Below, in pieces: positions 16,248-23,956 of a stretch of 64,000 bases of DNA. Location: contig NZ_JAPEOQ010000002.1 in the NCBI RefSeq assembly GCF_026341035.1, forward strand, positions 310,001 to 374,000, read 5' to 3'. The notes under the pieces were generated by a model. That model saw nothing but the letters and a program-made list of their open reading frames with translations. It was not told the origin of the DNA and did not search any database. Positions within the stretch are counted from its first letter, which is position 1. The number at the start of each line of letters is the position of its first letter. The stretch comes from Streptomyces sp. NBC_01016. Lineage in GTDB: Bacteria; Actinomycetota; Actinomycetes; Streptomycetales; Streptomycetaceae. The position numbers were made by a program, and so were the translations under genes.

Positions 16248-16409
16248 ATGAGCCTCCACAGCACCGCTGCCCAGCTCGCCACTCTCGCTGCCGAGGGCGA
16301 GAACGGCGGCAACCACGAAAGCCTCAGCCCCCTCGTGACGGGCGGCGGCGCCTTCATCATCCTGATCCTGCTGCTGTGGATCACCACGCGCTTCAACCGC
16401 GACCGCTGA
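16248..16409 (+). CDS. Mini membrane protein, 53 residues
   Basis: Encodes MSLHSTAAQLATLAAEGENG, a short polar linker, one membrane helix (GGGAFIILILLLWITTRF) and NRDR at the C-terminus. No strong ribosome-binding site. It lies between the 46-residue gene and nadD. The helix, arginine-rich C-terminus and G/C-ending codons support coding; function is unknown. Confidence 0.65.
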   Translation: MSLHSTAAQLATLAAEGENGGNHESLSPLVTGGGAFIILILLLWITTRFNRDR

Positions 16410-16452
16410 CCCGGGCGGAAGCACTGGGAACGGGCCAGTAGGCTCTGCACGC

Positions 16453-17115
16453 ATGGGAGCGCAGGACATGCCTACCGGCCCGGTCAACAGCCCGGCCGGC
16501 GGCCCGGATCACGAGTGGGCCTCACCGGCCAAGCGACGCCTCGGCGTCATGGGCGGGACGTTCGACCCGATCCACCACGGACACCTGGTGGCGGCCAGTG
16601 AGGTCGCCGCGCAGTTCGACCTCGACGAGGTGGTGTTCGTGCCCACCGGGCAGCCCTGGCAGAAGAGCGCCAAGAGGGTCTCTCCGGCCGAGGACCGCTA
16701 TCTGATGACGGTCATCGCGACCGCCGAGAACCCGCAGTTCTCGGTGAGCCGCATCGACATCGACCGCGGTGGTCCGACGTACACGACGGACACGCTGCGC
16801 GATCTGCGTCAGCTCAACCCCGACGCCGACCTCTTCTTCATCACGGGTGCCGACGCTCTGGGCCAGATCCTCACCTGGCGTTACACCGACGAGCTGTTCT
16901 CCCTGTCACACTTCATCGGAGTCACGCGGCCGGGCCACACGCTCGCCGATCCGGGTCTGCCGGAGGGCGGCGTCTCGTTCGTCGAGGTTCCCGCCCTCGC
17001 CATCTCGTCCACGGACTGCCGTGACAGGGTCGCCAAGGGTGACCCCATCTGGTACATGGTGCCGGACGGTGTGGTGCGCTATATCGACAAGCGCCAGCTG
17101 TACCGAGGCGACTGA
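16453..17115 (+). CDS. nadD: Nicotinate-nucleotide adenylyltransferase
   Basis: 220 residues; transfers AMP from ATP to nicotinate mononucleotide in NAD synthesis. Nucleotidyltransferase motif GGTFDPIHHGHL (about residues 34-45) and the C-terminal ISSTDCRDRVAKGDPIWYMVP (ISSTxxR signature). The N-terminal 28 residues before RRLGVMGGTF are extra; starts within this extension are possible. TAGGCT lies 8 nt before ATG 16453, suggesting a nearly leaderless transcript. Next comes the LCP gene (26-bp gap), then rsfS. Confidence 0.95.
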   Translation: MGAQDMPTGPVNSPAGGPDHEWASPAKRRLGVMGGTFDPIHHGHLVAASEVAAQFDLDEVVFVPTGQPWQKSAKRVSPAEDRYLMTVIATAENPQFSVSRIDIDRGGPTYTTDTLRDLRQLNPDADLFFITGADALGQILTWRYTDELFSLSHFIGVTRPGHTLADPGLPEGGVSFVEVPALAISSTDCRDRVAKGDPIWYMVPDGVVRYIDKRQLYRGD

Positions 17116-17141
17116 ACCCTGCACCGCCGAGAGGGGCATCG

Positions 17142-18809
17142 GTGAACGACCGATACGACGGTTACGACCAGCAGAACTACGAACTGGTCGGCTATGACGA
17201 GTTCGGCCAGCCGGTCTACCGGCCGGTCCAACAGGCGCCGTCGTACGAGCAGAACTCAGCGTACGGGTACGGCTACGACTCGTATGCGGGCGGACAGCAG
17301 CAGCCGACCGGGCAGCAGCACCAACAGCCCCAGCAGCCCCCTTCGTACGACCCCTACGGCGGGGCGCCGCAGCAGTTCCAGCAACCTCAACAGCAGCCAC
17401 AGCCGCAGCAGTTCCAACAGTCTCAGCAGGCGCAACAGCCGCAGCAGTTCCAACAGTCGCAGCAGCCCCAGCAAGCTCAGCAGGCCACGGCGTACATCCC
17501 GCAGCAGGCCCCGCCGCCCGCGCCGTCGCAGGCCCAGCAGCCCGACCGCGACTACCGCACCGAGCAGTTCGAGTTCGTCGAGGAGCCGGACGAGGACTCC
17601 GAAGACGTCATCGACTGGCTGAAGTTCACCGAATCGCGCACCGAGCGGCGCGAGGAGGCGCGGCGCCGCAGCCGCAGCCGGGGCATCGCCCTCGTCGTCG
17701 TCCTCGCCCTGTGCCTGGTCGGCGGCGCCGGCTACCTCTGGTACCAGGGCAAGCTGCCGTTCCTGTCGAAGGACGCGGCGAAGGCGGGTGCGGCCTCCGC
17801 GGTCGGTCCGCAGAACCGTGACGTCATCGTCGTCCACCTGCACAACACCAAGGGCGGCGGCACGTCCACGGCGCTGCTCGTGAACAACACGACCACGAAG
17901 CGGGCCACCTCCGTCCTGCTGCCGAACTCCCTCGCCCTGTCCGACGAGGACGGCACGAGCACCACGCTCGCCAAGTCCGTCGACGAGGACGGCTCCTCCG
18001 GAACAAGCGACGGCCTCGACACCCTGCTCGGCACCGACATCCAGGGCACCTGGCGGCTCGACACCCCGTACCTCAACAACCTCGTCGAGCTCGTCGGCAA
18101 CATCGACGTCACCACGAACGCGACCGTGCCCGACCCCGCCAAGAAGGGCACCGTGCTCGTCCACAAGAGCGCGGACCAGACCCTCAGCGGCCCGGCGGCC
18201 GTGGCGTACGCGACGTACCGGGCCAAGGGCGAGCCGCAGACGGCGCAGCTCGAGCGGTTCGGTCAGGTCATGCAGGGCGTGCTGCGCAAGCTGTCGTCCG
18301 ACCCGCAGGCCGCGACGACGACCGTGCAGACGCTCGCCCAGATCCTCGACCCGTCGCTGACCGAGAAGGACCTCGGCGCCTTCCTCGCCAAGCTCGCCGA
18401 CCGGGCCAAGGAGGGCGACTACAAGAGCGAGGTGCTGCCGGTGCAGCGCGGCGGCGCCATCTCCCGGTCCACTGCGGACTCGGTGGTCGAGAACGTGCTC
18501 GGCGGCACCGTGAAGTCCCCGTCCAGCGGCGACTCGCTGCGCGTCGGCATCGAGAACGCCACGGGGAACAAGGCCCGCACCGAGAAGGCCCGCGTCGCCC
18601 TGGTCAACGGCGGCTACACGTTCGTGTCCGGTGGAACCGGAACGGCGATCGCGACCTCCCGGGTGACGTACGCGGACGCCTCGCACAAGAAGGACGCCGT
18701 GGAGGTCGCCAAGACCCTGGGCCTGCCGACGTCGGCCGTGACCAAGGGCAAGGCGGCGAGGAACGCGGACGTCTCCGTGGTGCTGGGCCAGAACTACACC
18801 GGTCAGTGA
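17142..18809 (+). CDS. LytR-CpsA-Psr (LCP) family phosphotransferase with LytR_C domain and Gln-rich N-terminus
   Basis: 555 residues. Residues about 45-135 are a Gln/Pro/Tyr-rich low-complexity cytoplasmic region; a membrane helix lies near 186-203 (GIALVVVLALCLVGGAGYLW). The external LCP domain (about 225-415) includes DVIVVHLHNTKGGGTSTALLV and LSGPAAVAYATYR, and the LytR_C domain (about 460-550) includes LRVGIENATGNKARTEKAR. LCP enzymes move lipid-linked polymers onto peptidoglycan. From memory, the S. coelicolor protein between nadD and rsfS (SCO2578, PdtA) attaches a wall glycopolymer during sporulation. The canonical multi-Arg/Asp LCP core is not obvious by eye, so activity should be tested. 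Confidence 0.82.
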   Translation: MNDRYDGYDQQNYELVGYDEFGQPVYRPVQQAPSYEQNSAYGYGYDSYAGGQQQPTGQQHQQPQQPPSYDPYGGAPQQFQQPQQQPQPQQFQQSQQAQQPQQFQQSQQPQQAQQATAYIPQQAPPPAPSQAQQPDRDYRTEQFEFVEEPDEDSEDVIDWLKFTESRTERREEARRRSRSRGIALVVVLALCLVGGAGYLWYQGKLPFLSKDAAKAGAASAVGPQNRDVIVVHLHNTKGGGTSTALLVNNTTTKRATSVLLPNSLALSDEDGTSTTLAKSVDEDGSSGTSDGLDTLLGTDIQGTWRLDTPYLNNLVELVGNIDVTTNATVPDPAKKGTVLVHKSADQTLSGPAAVAYATYRAKGEPQTAQLERFGQVMQGVLRKLSSDPQAATTTVQTLAQILDPSLTEKDLGAFLAKLADRAKEGDYKSEVLPVQRGGAISRSTADSVVENVLGGTVKSPSSGDSLRVGIENATGNKARTEKARVALVNGGYTFVSGGTGTAIATSRVTYADASHKKDAVEVAKTLGLPTSAVTKGKAARNADVSVVLGQNYTGQ

Positions 18810-18949
18810 CCGCCCACCGGTGGCCCGGCGCCCCGCGCGCGTGGGGCCACCGGTAAGGCCGTGAGGCGTGTCGGCGGACCGTGAGACCCTTGGGGTACCC
18901 CCCTGAGGGATCTCTCAGGGGATCCAGACCGCCGACGGAAAGCCTTGTA

Positions 18950-19402
18950 GTGACCGCCACTGACCGTTCCATCGAGCTCATCAACGTCGCCGCGCAGGCG
19001 GCCGCAGACAAGCTCGCGCACGACATCATCGCCTACGACGTCAGCGATGTGCTGTCCATCACGGATGCCTTCCTGCTCGCTTCGGCGCCCAACGACCGCC
19101 AGGTCAAGTCGATCGTCGACGAGATCGAGGAGAAGCTGAACAAGGAGCTCGGCGCCAAGCCGGTGCGCCGCGAGGGCGACCGTGACGCCCGCTGGATCCT
19201 GCTCGACTACGTCGACATCGTCGTCCACGTCCAGCACAGCGAGGAGCGCGTCTTCTACGCCCTGGAGCGGCTGTGGAAGGACTGCCCCGAGATCGACCTG
19301 CCCGAGGAGGCCAAGGCCACCCGCGGCAAGGGCGAGGAGCACGCCAAGGAGCGCGAGGCCGCGGCCGAGGAGATGCGTGAGCTCGGTGGTGAGGTGCTGT
19401 GA
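18950..19402 (+). CDS. rsfS: Ribosome silencing factor RsfS (Iojap/YbeB)
   Basis: 150 residues: the DUF143 core AAQAAADKLAHDIIAYDVSD, ITDAFLLASAPNDRQVKSIVDEIEE, EGDRDARWILLDYVDIVVHV and RVFYALERLWKDCP. It binds uL14 and blocks 30S joining when growth slows. A charged tail (EEHAKEREAAAEEM) follows. GTG 18950 is chosen by homology; an in-frame extension from 18881 is not conserved-looking. Its stop overlaps the next start by 4 bp (GTGA), indicating translational coupling. Confidence 0.93.
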   Translation: MTATDRSIELINVAAQAAADKLAHDIIAYDVSDVLSITDAFLLASAPNDRQVKSIVDEIEEKLNKELGAKPVRREGDRDARWILLDYVDIVVHVQHSEERVFYALERLWKDCPEIDLPEEAKATRGKGEEHAKEREAAAEEMRELGGEVL

Positions 19403-20049
19403 CCAGCGCCTCACCTCGGGGGCGGCGCGTCGTCCTGTGGCGGCACGGTCAGACCTCCTGGAACCTGGAGCGCCGTTTCCAGGGCACCACGGACATCGAG
19501 CTGACCGAGGACGGCGTCGGCCAGGCCCGCCGCGCGGCCCGGCTGCTCGCCTCCCTGAGGCCGGACGCGATCGTCGCCTCCGACCTCAGGCGGGCCGCGG
19601 CGACGGCCGCCGAACTCACCGCGCTCACGGGCCTCGAAGCCACGTACGACGAGGGCCTGCGCGAGACATACGCGGGTGAGTGGCAGGGCCTCACGCACGA
19701 GGAGATCATCGCCAGGTACGGCGACCAGTACGCCGCGTGGAAGCGCGGCGAGCCCGTGCGTCGCGGTGGCGGCGAGCTGGAGACCGAGGTCGCCGACCGG
19801 GCCGCGCCCGTCGTGCTGCGGCACGCGGACAAGCTGCCCGACGACGGCCTGCTGGTCGTGGTCAGCCACGGCGGCACCATCCGCACCACCATCGGCCGGC
19901 TGCTCGGCCTGGAGTCCCACCACTGGGAGGGACTCGGCGGCCTGTCGAACTGCTGCTGGTCCGTCCTCGGCGAGGGCGCCCGCGGCTGGCGTCTGCTGGA
20001 GCACAACGCGGGCACGCTGCCGGAACCGGTCCTCGGCGACGACGACTAG
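19399..20049 (+). CDS. Histidine phosphatase (phosphoglycerate mutase-like) family protein
   Basis: 216 residues. Catalytic RHG motif in VVLWRHGQTSWNLERRFQGTTD and second catalytic His in VVSHGGTIRTTIGRLL, with acid residue region LRETYAGEWQG. The cofactor-dependent mutase-specific insertion is not evident, so it is more likely a broad-specificity phosphatase than a glycolytic enzyme. It starts at GTG 19399, overlapping rsfS by 4 bp. Confidence 0.9.
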   Translation: MTSASPRGRRVVLWRHGQTSWNLERRFQGTTDIELTEDGVGQARRAARLLASLRPDAIVASDLRRAAATAAELTALTGLEATYDEGLRETYAGEWQGLTHEEIIARYGDQYAAWKRGEPVRRGGGELETEVADRAAPVVLRHADKLPDDGLLVVVSHGGTIRTTIGRLLGLESHHWEGLGGLSNCCWSVLGEGARGWRLLEHNAGTLPEPVLGDDD

Positions 20050-20190
20050 GCACCTTCGCAGGGTGCCCGAGTGCCTGCCAGGACCGGCCCCTCGGGCCGC
20101 AGGGGCCGGATTTCACTTTCCGGCAGGTCGCAGGCTAAAGTTCTTCTTGTTCGGCCCGCCGGGGGAAAGCCCGGAGGGGGAAGAACGCGA

Positions 20191-20263
20191 GGGGCTATAG
20201 CTCAGTTGGTAGAGCGCCTGCATGGCATGCAGGAGGTCAGGAGTTCGATTCTCCTTAGCTCCA
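20191..20263 (+). tRNA. tRNA-Ala (anticodon GGC), copy 1
   Basis: 73-nt cloverleaf: acceptor GGGGCTA/TAGCTCC, D arm AGCTCAGTTGGTAGAGC, anticodon stem-loop CCTGC-ATGGCAT-GCAGG with anticodon GGC, T arm with GTTCGATTC. No encoded CCA (CAG follows the discriminator A). Identical to the copy at 22231-22303. A terminator hairpin follows. Confidence 0.97.
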
Positions 20264-20275
20264 CAGGAATCAAAG

Positions 20276-20304
20276 ATCCCGTCCCGTAAGGGGCGGGATT
20301 TTTC
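20276..20304 (+). terminator. Terminator after tRNA-Ala copy 1
   Basis: Stem ATCCCGTCCC/GGGGCGGGAT with GTAA loop, followed by TTTTTCG. Confidence 0.85.
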
Positions 20305-20488
20305 GTTGCCGATTTTGCGGCAGATTTGAGGCGTCGAGGGCGCCCGGGGCGTATACCTCAGCGGACGTCGTGTCCGGACTGGTACGCGGGCGTCGCTGAC
20401 CGGGTCGCTTCCGCCGTGGCAGAATCGGACGGCCGGAACGGGGCTGTGTCCGACCGACGAAGGCGGCCCGCTGGGGAGGGAGTGCGCG

Positions 20489-20683
20489 ATGCCCTTGAGC
20501 ATCAACGAGGAAGCCGATCGCTTCCTCGGCATGGCAGCGATATCCGCCGAGCCCCCGGCCGGTTCCGAAGACGTCCCGTCCCTCGACTGTCCGTCCTGCG
20601 GCTCCTCCCACGTCGCGCAGATGCTCGGCGACAACGGCGGGATCTCGTACGTGTGCACGGCCTGCGGCCACAGCTGGAGCTGA
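20489..20683 (+). CDS. Small zinc-ribbon protein, 64 residues
   Basis: Two CxxC pairs, DCPSCGSSH and YVCTACGHSWS, separated by QMLGDNGGIS, form a typical four-cysteine zinc ribbon; the N-terminal half is acidic. GGGAGGG lies upstream of ATG 20489. It probably binds zinc and perhaps nucleic acid or protein; no specific role can be assigned. The next gene, 9 bp downstream, also encodes a four-cysteine protein. Confidence 0.82.
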   Translation: MPLSINEEADRFLGMAAISAEPPAGSEDVPSLDCPSCGSSHVAQMLGDNGGISYVCTACGHSWS

Positions 20684-20692
20684 GCGGAACAC

Positions 20693-20926
20693 ATGGGTGC
20701 ACACAGGAGGAAGTGCGACTGGTGCGGCAGCGGCACGCCCATCGTGCGGGACATGGAGCCGCTGAACCCCGACTACCAGTACTGGTGCGAGGAATGCGCG
20801 CGGGCGCTGATCATAAAAGGCGACCCGATCGAGACGTACCGCGAGCTGGAGGGCGAGCCGATCTACGGCCGGCTCCTGGACGAGCACTGCACGCTCAAGC
20901 GCTTCTATTCGTTCGCCAGAGCCTGA
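20693..20926 (+). CDS. Small four-cysteine (zinc-binding) protein, 77 residues
   Basis: MGAHRRKCDWCGSGTPIV and YWCEECARALIIKGD supply two CxxC pairs about 25 residues apart, followed by a helical charged C-terminus. ATG 20693 lies 9 bp after the previous zinc-ribbon gene, so they probably form a two-gene unit. Its last 32 bp overlap the 3' end of the convergent glycosyltransferase gene. Confidence 0.75.
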   Translation: MGAHRRKCDWCGSGTPIVRDMEPLNPDYQYWCEECARALIIKGDPIETYRELEGEPIYGRLLDEHCTLKRFYSFARA

Positions 20927-22094
20927 CCGCGGAGTACGCGAGGAAGGCGCAGGCCACTCCTACGTAGAGCGCCGAAAGCATCGACTCCCCTGCGTTCTGG
21001 TGGAGTTCGGGCCGCCCGTCGGTGTGCGGCACCCACCACAGTGCGTAGGTGCAGAACGTCAAGGCCAGGGCGAGCGCGGCCTTTTGGCGGCCCGACTCCC
21101 ACACGAACAGCGCCAACGGCACGCACCAGACCCAGTGGTGGGACCACGAGACCGGGCTGACCAGGAGCGCCGTCGTCGCGCACGCCACCACCGCCTGGGC
21201 CCTGCGCCCGCGCAGCGCCGCCGCGACCGCGACCGCGAGTCCGATTACGGCGGTCACGGCGGCGGCAACTGCCCACCAGGTCCCGGGATCTCCGGTGTGC
21301 AGAAGTCGGGCCAGTACGCCGCGCAGCGACTGGTTGCCGGTCTCCTCGGCGTGGCCGGGGCGGTCCGACTCGAAGACCATCCGCGTCCAGAAGTGCCGGG
21401 AGTCGTGCGGCAGGACGACGGCCGTCAGGACGGTCACGCAGACGAACGAGCCCACCGCCACGCAGGCCCCGCGCACCCATGGCCGCCAGGCCCCGCCCCG
21501 CGCCAACTGCGCGAGTCCCGTGCACAGCAGGAAGACGGCGAACAGCGCGGGCGTCAGTTTGATCGCGGCCGCGATGCCGATCCCCACGCCTGCCCAGCGG
21601 TGCCCGGGCCGGCGCGTCAGGTCCCACAGGACGAGCACGGCGAGCAGCAGATTGACCTGCCCGTAGCGCAGCGTCGTCCACACCGGCTCGCACCACACGG
21701 CGGCGGCGGCCACCCACAAGGCGTGCTCCACGCGCGCGTGGCGTCGCACGAGACGCAGGGAGAGGTGCACAAGACCGAAGAGGAGGGCGAGGTTCAGGGC
21801 GGTCGCGGCGACCTTCATGGTCACCACGTCCAGGTACGTCAGCGGCAGGAACAGCAGCGCGGCGAACGGCGGGTAGGTGGTCGGCAGGCCGGCGTGGGTC
21901 GCGCGCATCGCATACAGGTCGCCACCTGTGCGGACCGTCCAGCCCTCCGCCCGGTAGACCATCAGATCGATCATCGAGACGTCGGCCGCGCGCTGGGCGA
22001 TCACGAAGGCGGCGAACGAGAGCAGGCAGGCCCCGAGCGCTGCCGGTGCGTGGCGGGTGCGGGGCAGGGCGAGCACAGTCACATGAGGGAACAC
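20895..22094 (-). CDS. GT87-family (DUF2029) polyprenol-phosphate-mannose-dependent mannosyltransferase-like membrane protein
   Basis: 399 residues with about ten hydrophobic segments. Family landmarks: DLMVYRAEGW, GLPTTYPPFAALLFLPL, RYGQVNLLLAVLVLWDL, KLTPALFAVFLL, GNQSLRGVLARLLH and SPVSWSHHWVW. GT87 enzymes add alpha-mannose from polyprenyl-phosphate mannose on the outer face of the membrane. GTG 22094 is the first start in frame; internal GTGs nearby are possible. It lies between the two tRNA-Ala genes, transcribed opposite to them. Confidence 0.85.
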   Translation of the reverse strand: MFPHVTVLALPRTRHAPAALGACLLSFAAFVIAQRAADVSMIDLMVYRAEGWTVRTGGDLYAMRATHAGLPTTYPPFAALLFLPLTYLDVVTMKVAATALNLALLFGLVHLSLRLVRRHARVEHALWVAAAAVWCEPVWTTLRYGQVNLLLAVLVLWDLTRRPGHRWAGVGIGIAAAIKLTPALFAVFLLCTGLAQLARGGAWRPWVRGACVAVGSFVCVTVLTAVVLPHDSRHFWTRMVFESDRPGHAEETGNQSLRGVLARLLHTGDPGTWWAVAAAVTAVIGLAVAVAAALRGRRAQAVVACATTALLVSPVSWSHHWVWCVPLALFVWESGRQKAALALALTFCTYALWWVPHTDGRPELHQNAGESMLSALYVGVACAFLAYSAVRLWRTNRSA

Positions 22095-22230
22095 TAGTAG
22101 TCGTCAACGGCGACTTTTCCCTACAGAAGGGGGCGGAACGGAAACGATTTGGTGATGCACCCCGGTGACCGTGTAATGTTGGCGACGCCGCCGGGGAGAC
22201 CGACAGGGAAGCCCCGGAGGACCAAAGCAC

Positions 22231-22303
22231 GGGGCTATAGCTCAGTTGGTAGAGCGCCTGCATGGCATGCAGGAGGTCAGGAGTTCGATTCTCCTTAGCT
22301 CCA
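22231..22303 (+). tRNA. tRNA-Ala (anticodon GGC), copy 2
   Basis: Identical over all 73 nt to the copy at 20191-20263, including the following CAGGAA. It is 1,967 bp from copy 1, in the same orientation. No encoded CCA. Followed by a strong hairpin. Confidence 0.97.
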
Positions 22304-22313
22304 CAGGAACGTG

Positions 22314-22346
22314 AAGGCGGGCCATCCGATTCGGATGGCCCGCCTT
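22314..22346. terminator. Terminator after tRNA-Ala copy 2 (possibly bidirectional)
   Basis: A 15-16 bp stem, arms AAGGCGGGCCATCCGA and its complement, followed by TGTTTG. It lies between the tRNA and the 3' end of the convergent NuoF-like gene, so it may serve both. Confidence 0.8.
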
Positions 22347-22378
22347 TGTTTGTGTCCACGGGTGTTTGTGTCGACGGG

Positions 22379-23956
22379 CTATCTCCGGGCGCGGCTGCGG
22401 CCGGGCGGGAGCGCGGGGCGCGCCGGCCTCCGGTCCTGCGCGGCCGCCGATGCGTCCTCCTCGATCCGCAGCGCCAGCGCGGGGCAGCGGCGCACGGCCC
22501 GTACCGCGTTCGCCTCCGAGTAGCCGGGGACCGCCGCCTCCGCGACCGTCGGGAAGCCGTCGGGTCCCAACTGCAGCAGCTCCGGCACGATGTCCGCGCA
22601 CAGGCCGTGGCCCCGGCACAGCGTCCAGTCGACGGCGAGCCGCTTGCCGCTCGGCGTCGAGGCCGCCGGCGCCTCTGCGTGCAACGGCAGCACACCGAGC
22701 ACCGGGCGGCCGCAGCCGGCGCCCAGGACGTGCGCCGCCAGGTCGTCAGTGAACGCCGAGATCGTCGACTCGATGAACGCCGCCGAACCGTCCGGGTGCT
22801 TGCACGCCCCGCGCCGCTTCACCGCGTGCGTGACCTCGCGCAGCGCCTCCAGGGCGGTCGGGCCGCCTCCGTTCAGCACGTCCTCGAGGCCGCGCGCCGC
22901 CGCGGGCAGCCCCAGGTAGCAGGGCCCGCACTGGCCCGCGCTCTCCGAGGCCAGCCACTGCGCCACCTTCAGGGCCTCGCCGAGCGGGCAGGTGTCAGGA
23001 CCGATCGGCAGGATCGCCCCGGCGCCCAGGGCGCCGCCCGAGGCCTCCAGGGAGGCGCGGGAGACGATGGCGTCCTGCGCGCCGACCCCGTCCAGCCACT
23101 TGCCGTGATAGCCGCCCGTGAGGACGCCCTGGGGAAGCGGGGGAGCGCCCGCGAGTTGGAGTACGTAGCGCAGCGGGACGCCGGACGGCACCTCCAGGAC
23201 CATCGGGCGGGCGACCGCCCCGGAGAGCGTCAACAGGACCGTGCCGGGCTCGTCGTGCAGGCCCGTGCGGCAGTAGCGCTCGGCCCCCGTGCGGGTCGCG
23301 ATGGCGAGCTGGGCGAAGGTCTCCGCGTTCGACAGGAGCGTGGGGGCGCCGCCGACGCCGGAGTCGGAGGCGCGGACCTTGCGGCCCGGCGGCATGGGCG
23401 GGCCGCCGTCCGCCGAGCGGATCAGGGCCGAGGACTCGCCGGTGACCATGCGCACCGGATTGCGCTGCACGCGTGCGCGCAGTGGTGCGCCCCGACGGTT
23501 CGTCAGGCCGCGCTCGGCGAGGGCCGCCTGCATCGACGCCTCGGTGCTGTCACGGGTCACGCCGATGACGAGCGTGCGCGCGCCGATCGCCTCCGCGACG
23601 AGCAGGGCGCCGTCCAGGATCAGGTGTGGGGCCCGGTTGATGAGCACGGTGTCCTTGCGGCAGGCGGGCTCGTCCTCGCTGCCGTTGACGACGACGACCG
23701 GGCGCACTCCGCGCCGGATCGCCGACTCCGCGACCGCGCGGAGCTTCTTGGCGAAGGGGAAGCCCGCGCCGCCGCGGCCGCGCAGGGATATCGCCTGGGC
23801 CAGCTGCGCGAGCTGTTCGCCCGCCATGGGTTCCAGTGGTCCGTGCACCTTCAGGTGCATGTCGAGGTCGAGCCGCTCCACGAGGTCGAACCCCGAAGTG
23901 AGCTGGGGAAGTCCGACGACCCGGACTTCCGGGACGTCGGGCAGTGCGGTGTTCAC
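22379..23956 (-). CDS. NuoF-like NADH/flavin and 4Fe-4S protein fused to a ferredoxin domain
   Basis: 525 residues. Domain order: NuoF-type FMN/NADH module (LRGRGGAGFPFAKK near 59, VVVNGSEDEPACRKD near 88), SLBB-like segment (LSGAVARPMVLEVPSGVPLR), 4Fe-4S motif SAGQCGPCYLGLPAAARGLEDV with a later RRGACKHPDGS, then a C-terminal ferredoxin domain (VDWTLCRGHGLCADIVPELL ... RRCPALAL). The first cysteines are six apart, as in 3Fe-4S actinobacterial ferredoxins. It overlaps the upstream membrane cytochrome-like gene by 4 bp. Predicted: NADH-driven electron delivery to that membrane partner. The tail after residue 490 is basic and disordered. Confidence 0.82.
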   Translation of the reverse strand: MNTALPDVPEVRVVGLPQLTSGFDLVERLDLDMHLKVHGPLEPMAGEQLAQLAQAISLRGRGGAGFPFAKKLRAVAESAIRRGVRPVVVVNGSEDEPACRKDTVLINRAPHLILDGALLVAEAIGARTLVIGVTRDSTEASMQAALAERGLTNRRGAPLRARVQRNPVRMVTGESSALIRSADGGPPMPPGRKVRASDSGVGGAPTLLSNAETFAQLAIATRTGAERYCRTGLHDEPGTVLLTLSGAVARPMVLEVPSGVPLRYVLQLAGAPPLPQGVLTGGYHGKWLDGVGAQDAIVSRASLEASGGALGAGAILPIGPDTCPLGEALKVAQWLASESAGQCGPCYLGLPAAARGLEDVLNGGGPTALEALREVTHAVKRRGACKHPDGSAAFIESTISAFTDDLAAHVLGAGCGRPVLGVLPLHAEAPAASTPSGKRLAVDWTLCRGHGLCADIVPELLQLGPDGFPTVAEAAVPGYSEANAVRAVRRCPALALRIEEDASAAAQDRRPARPALPPGRSRARR

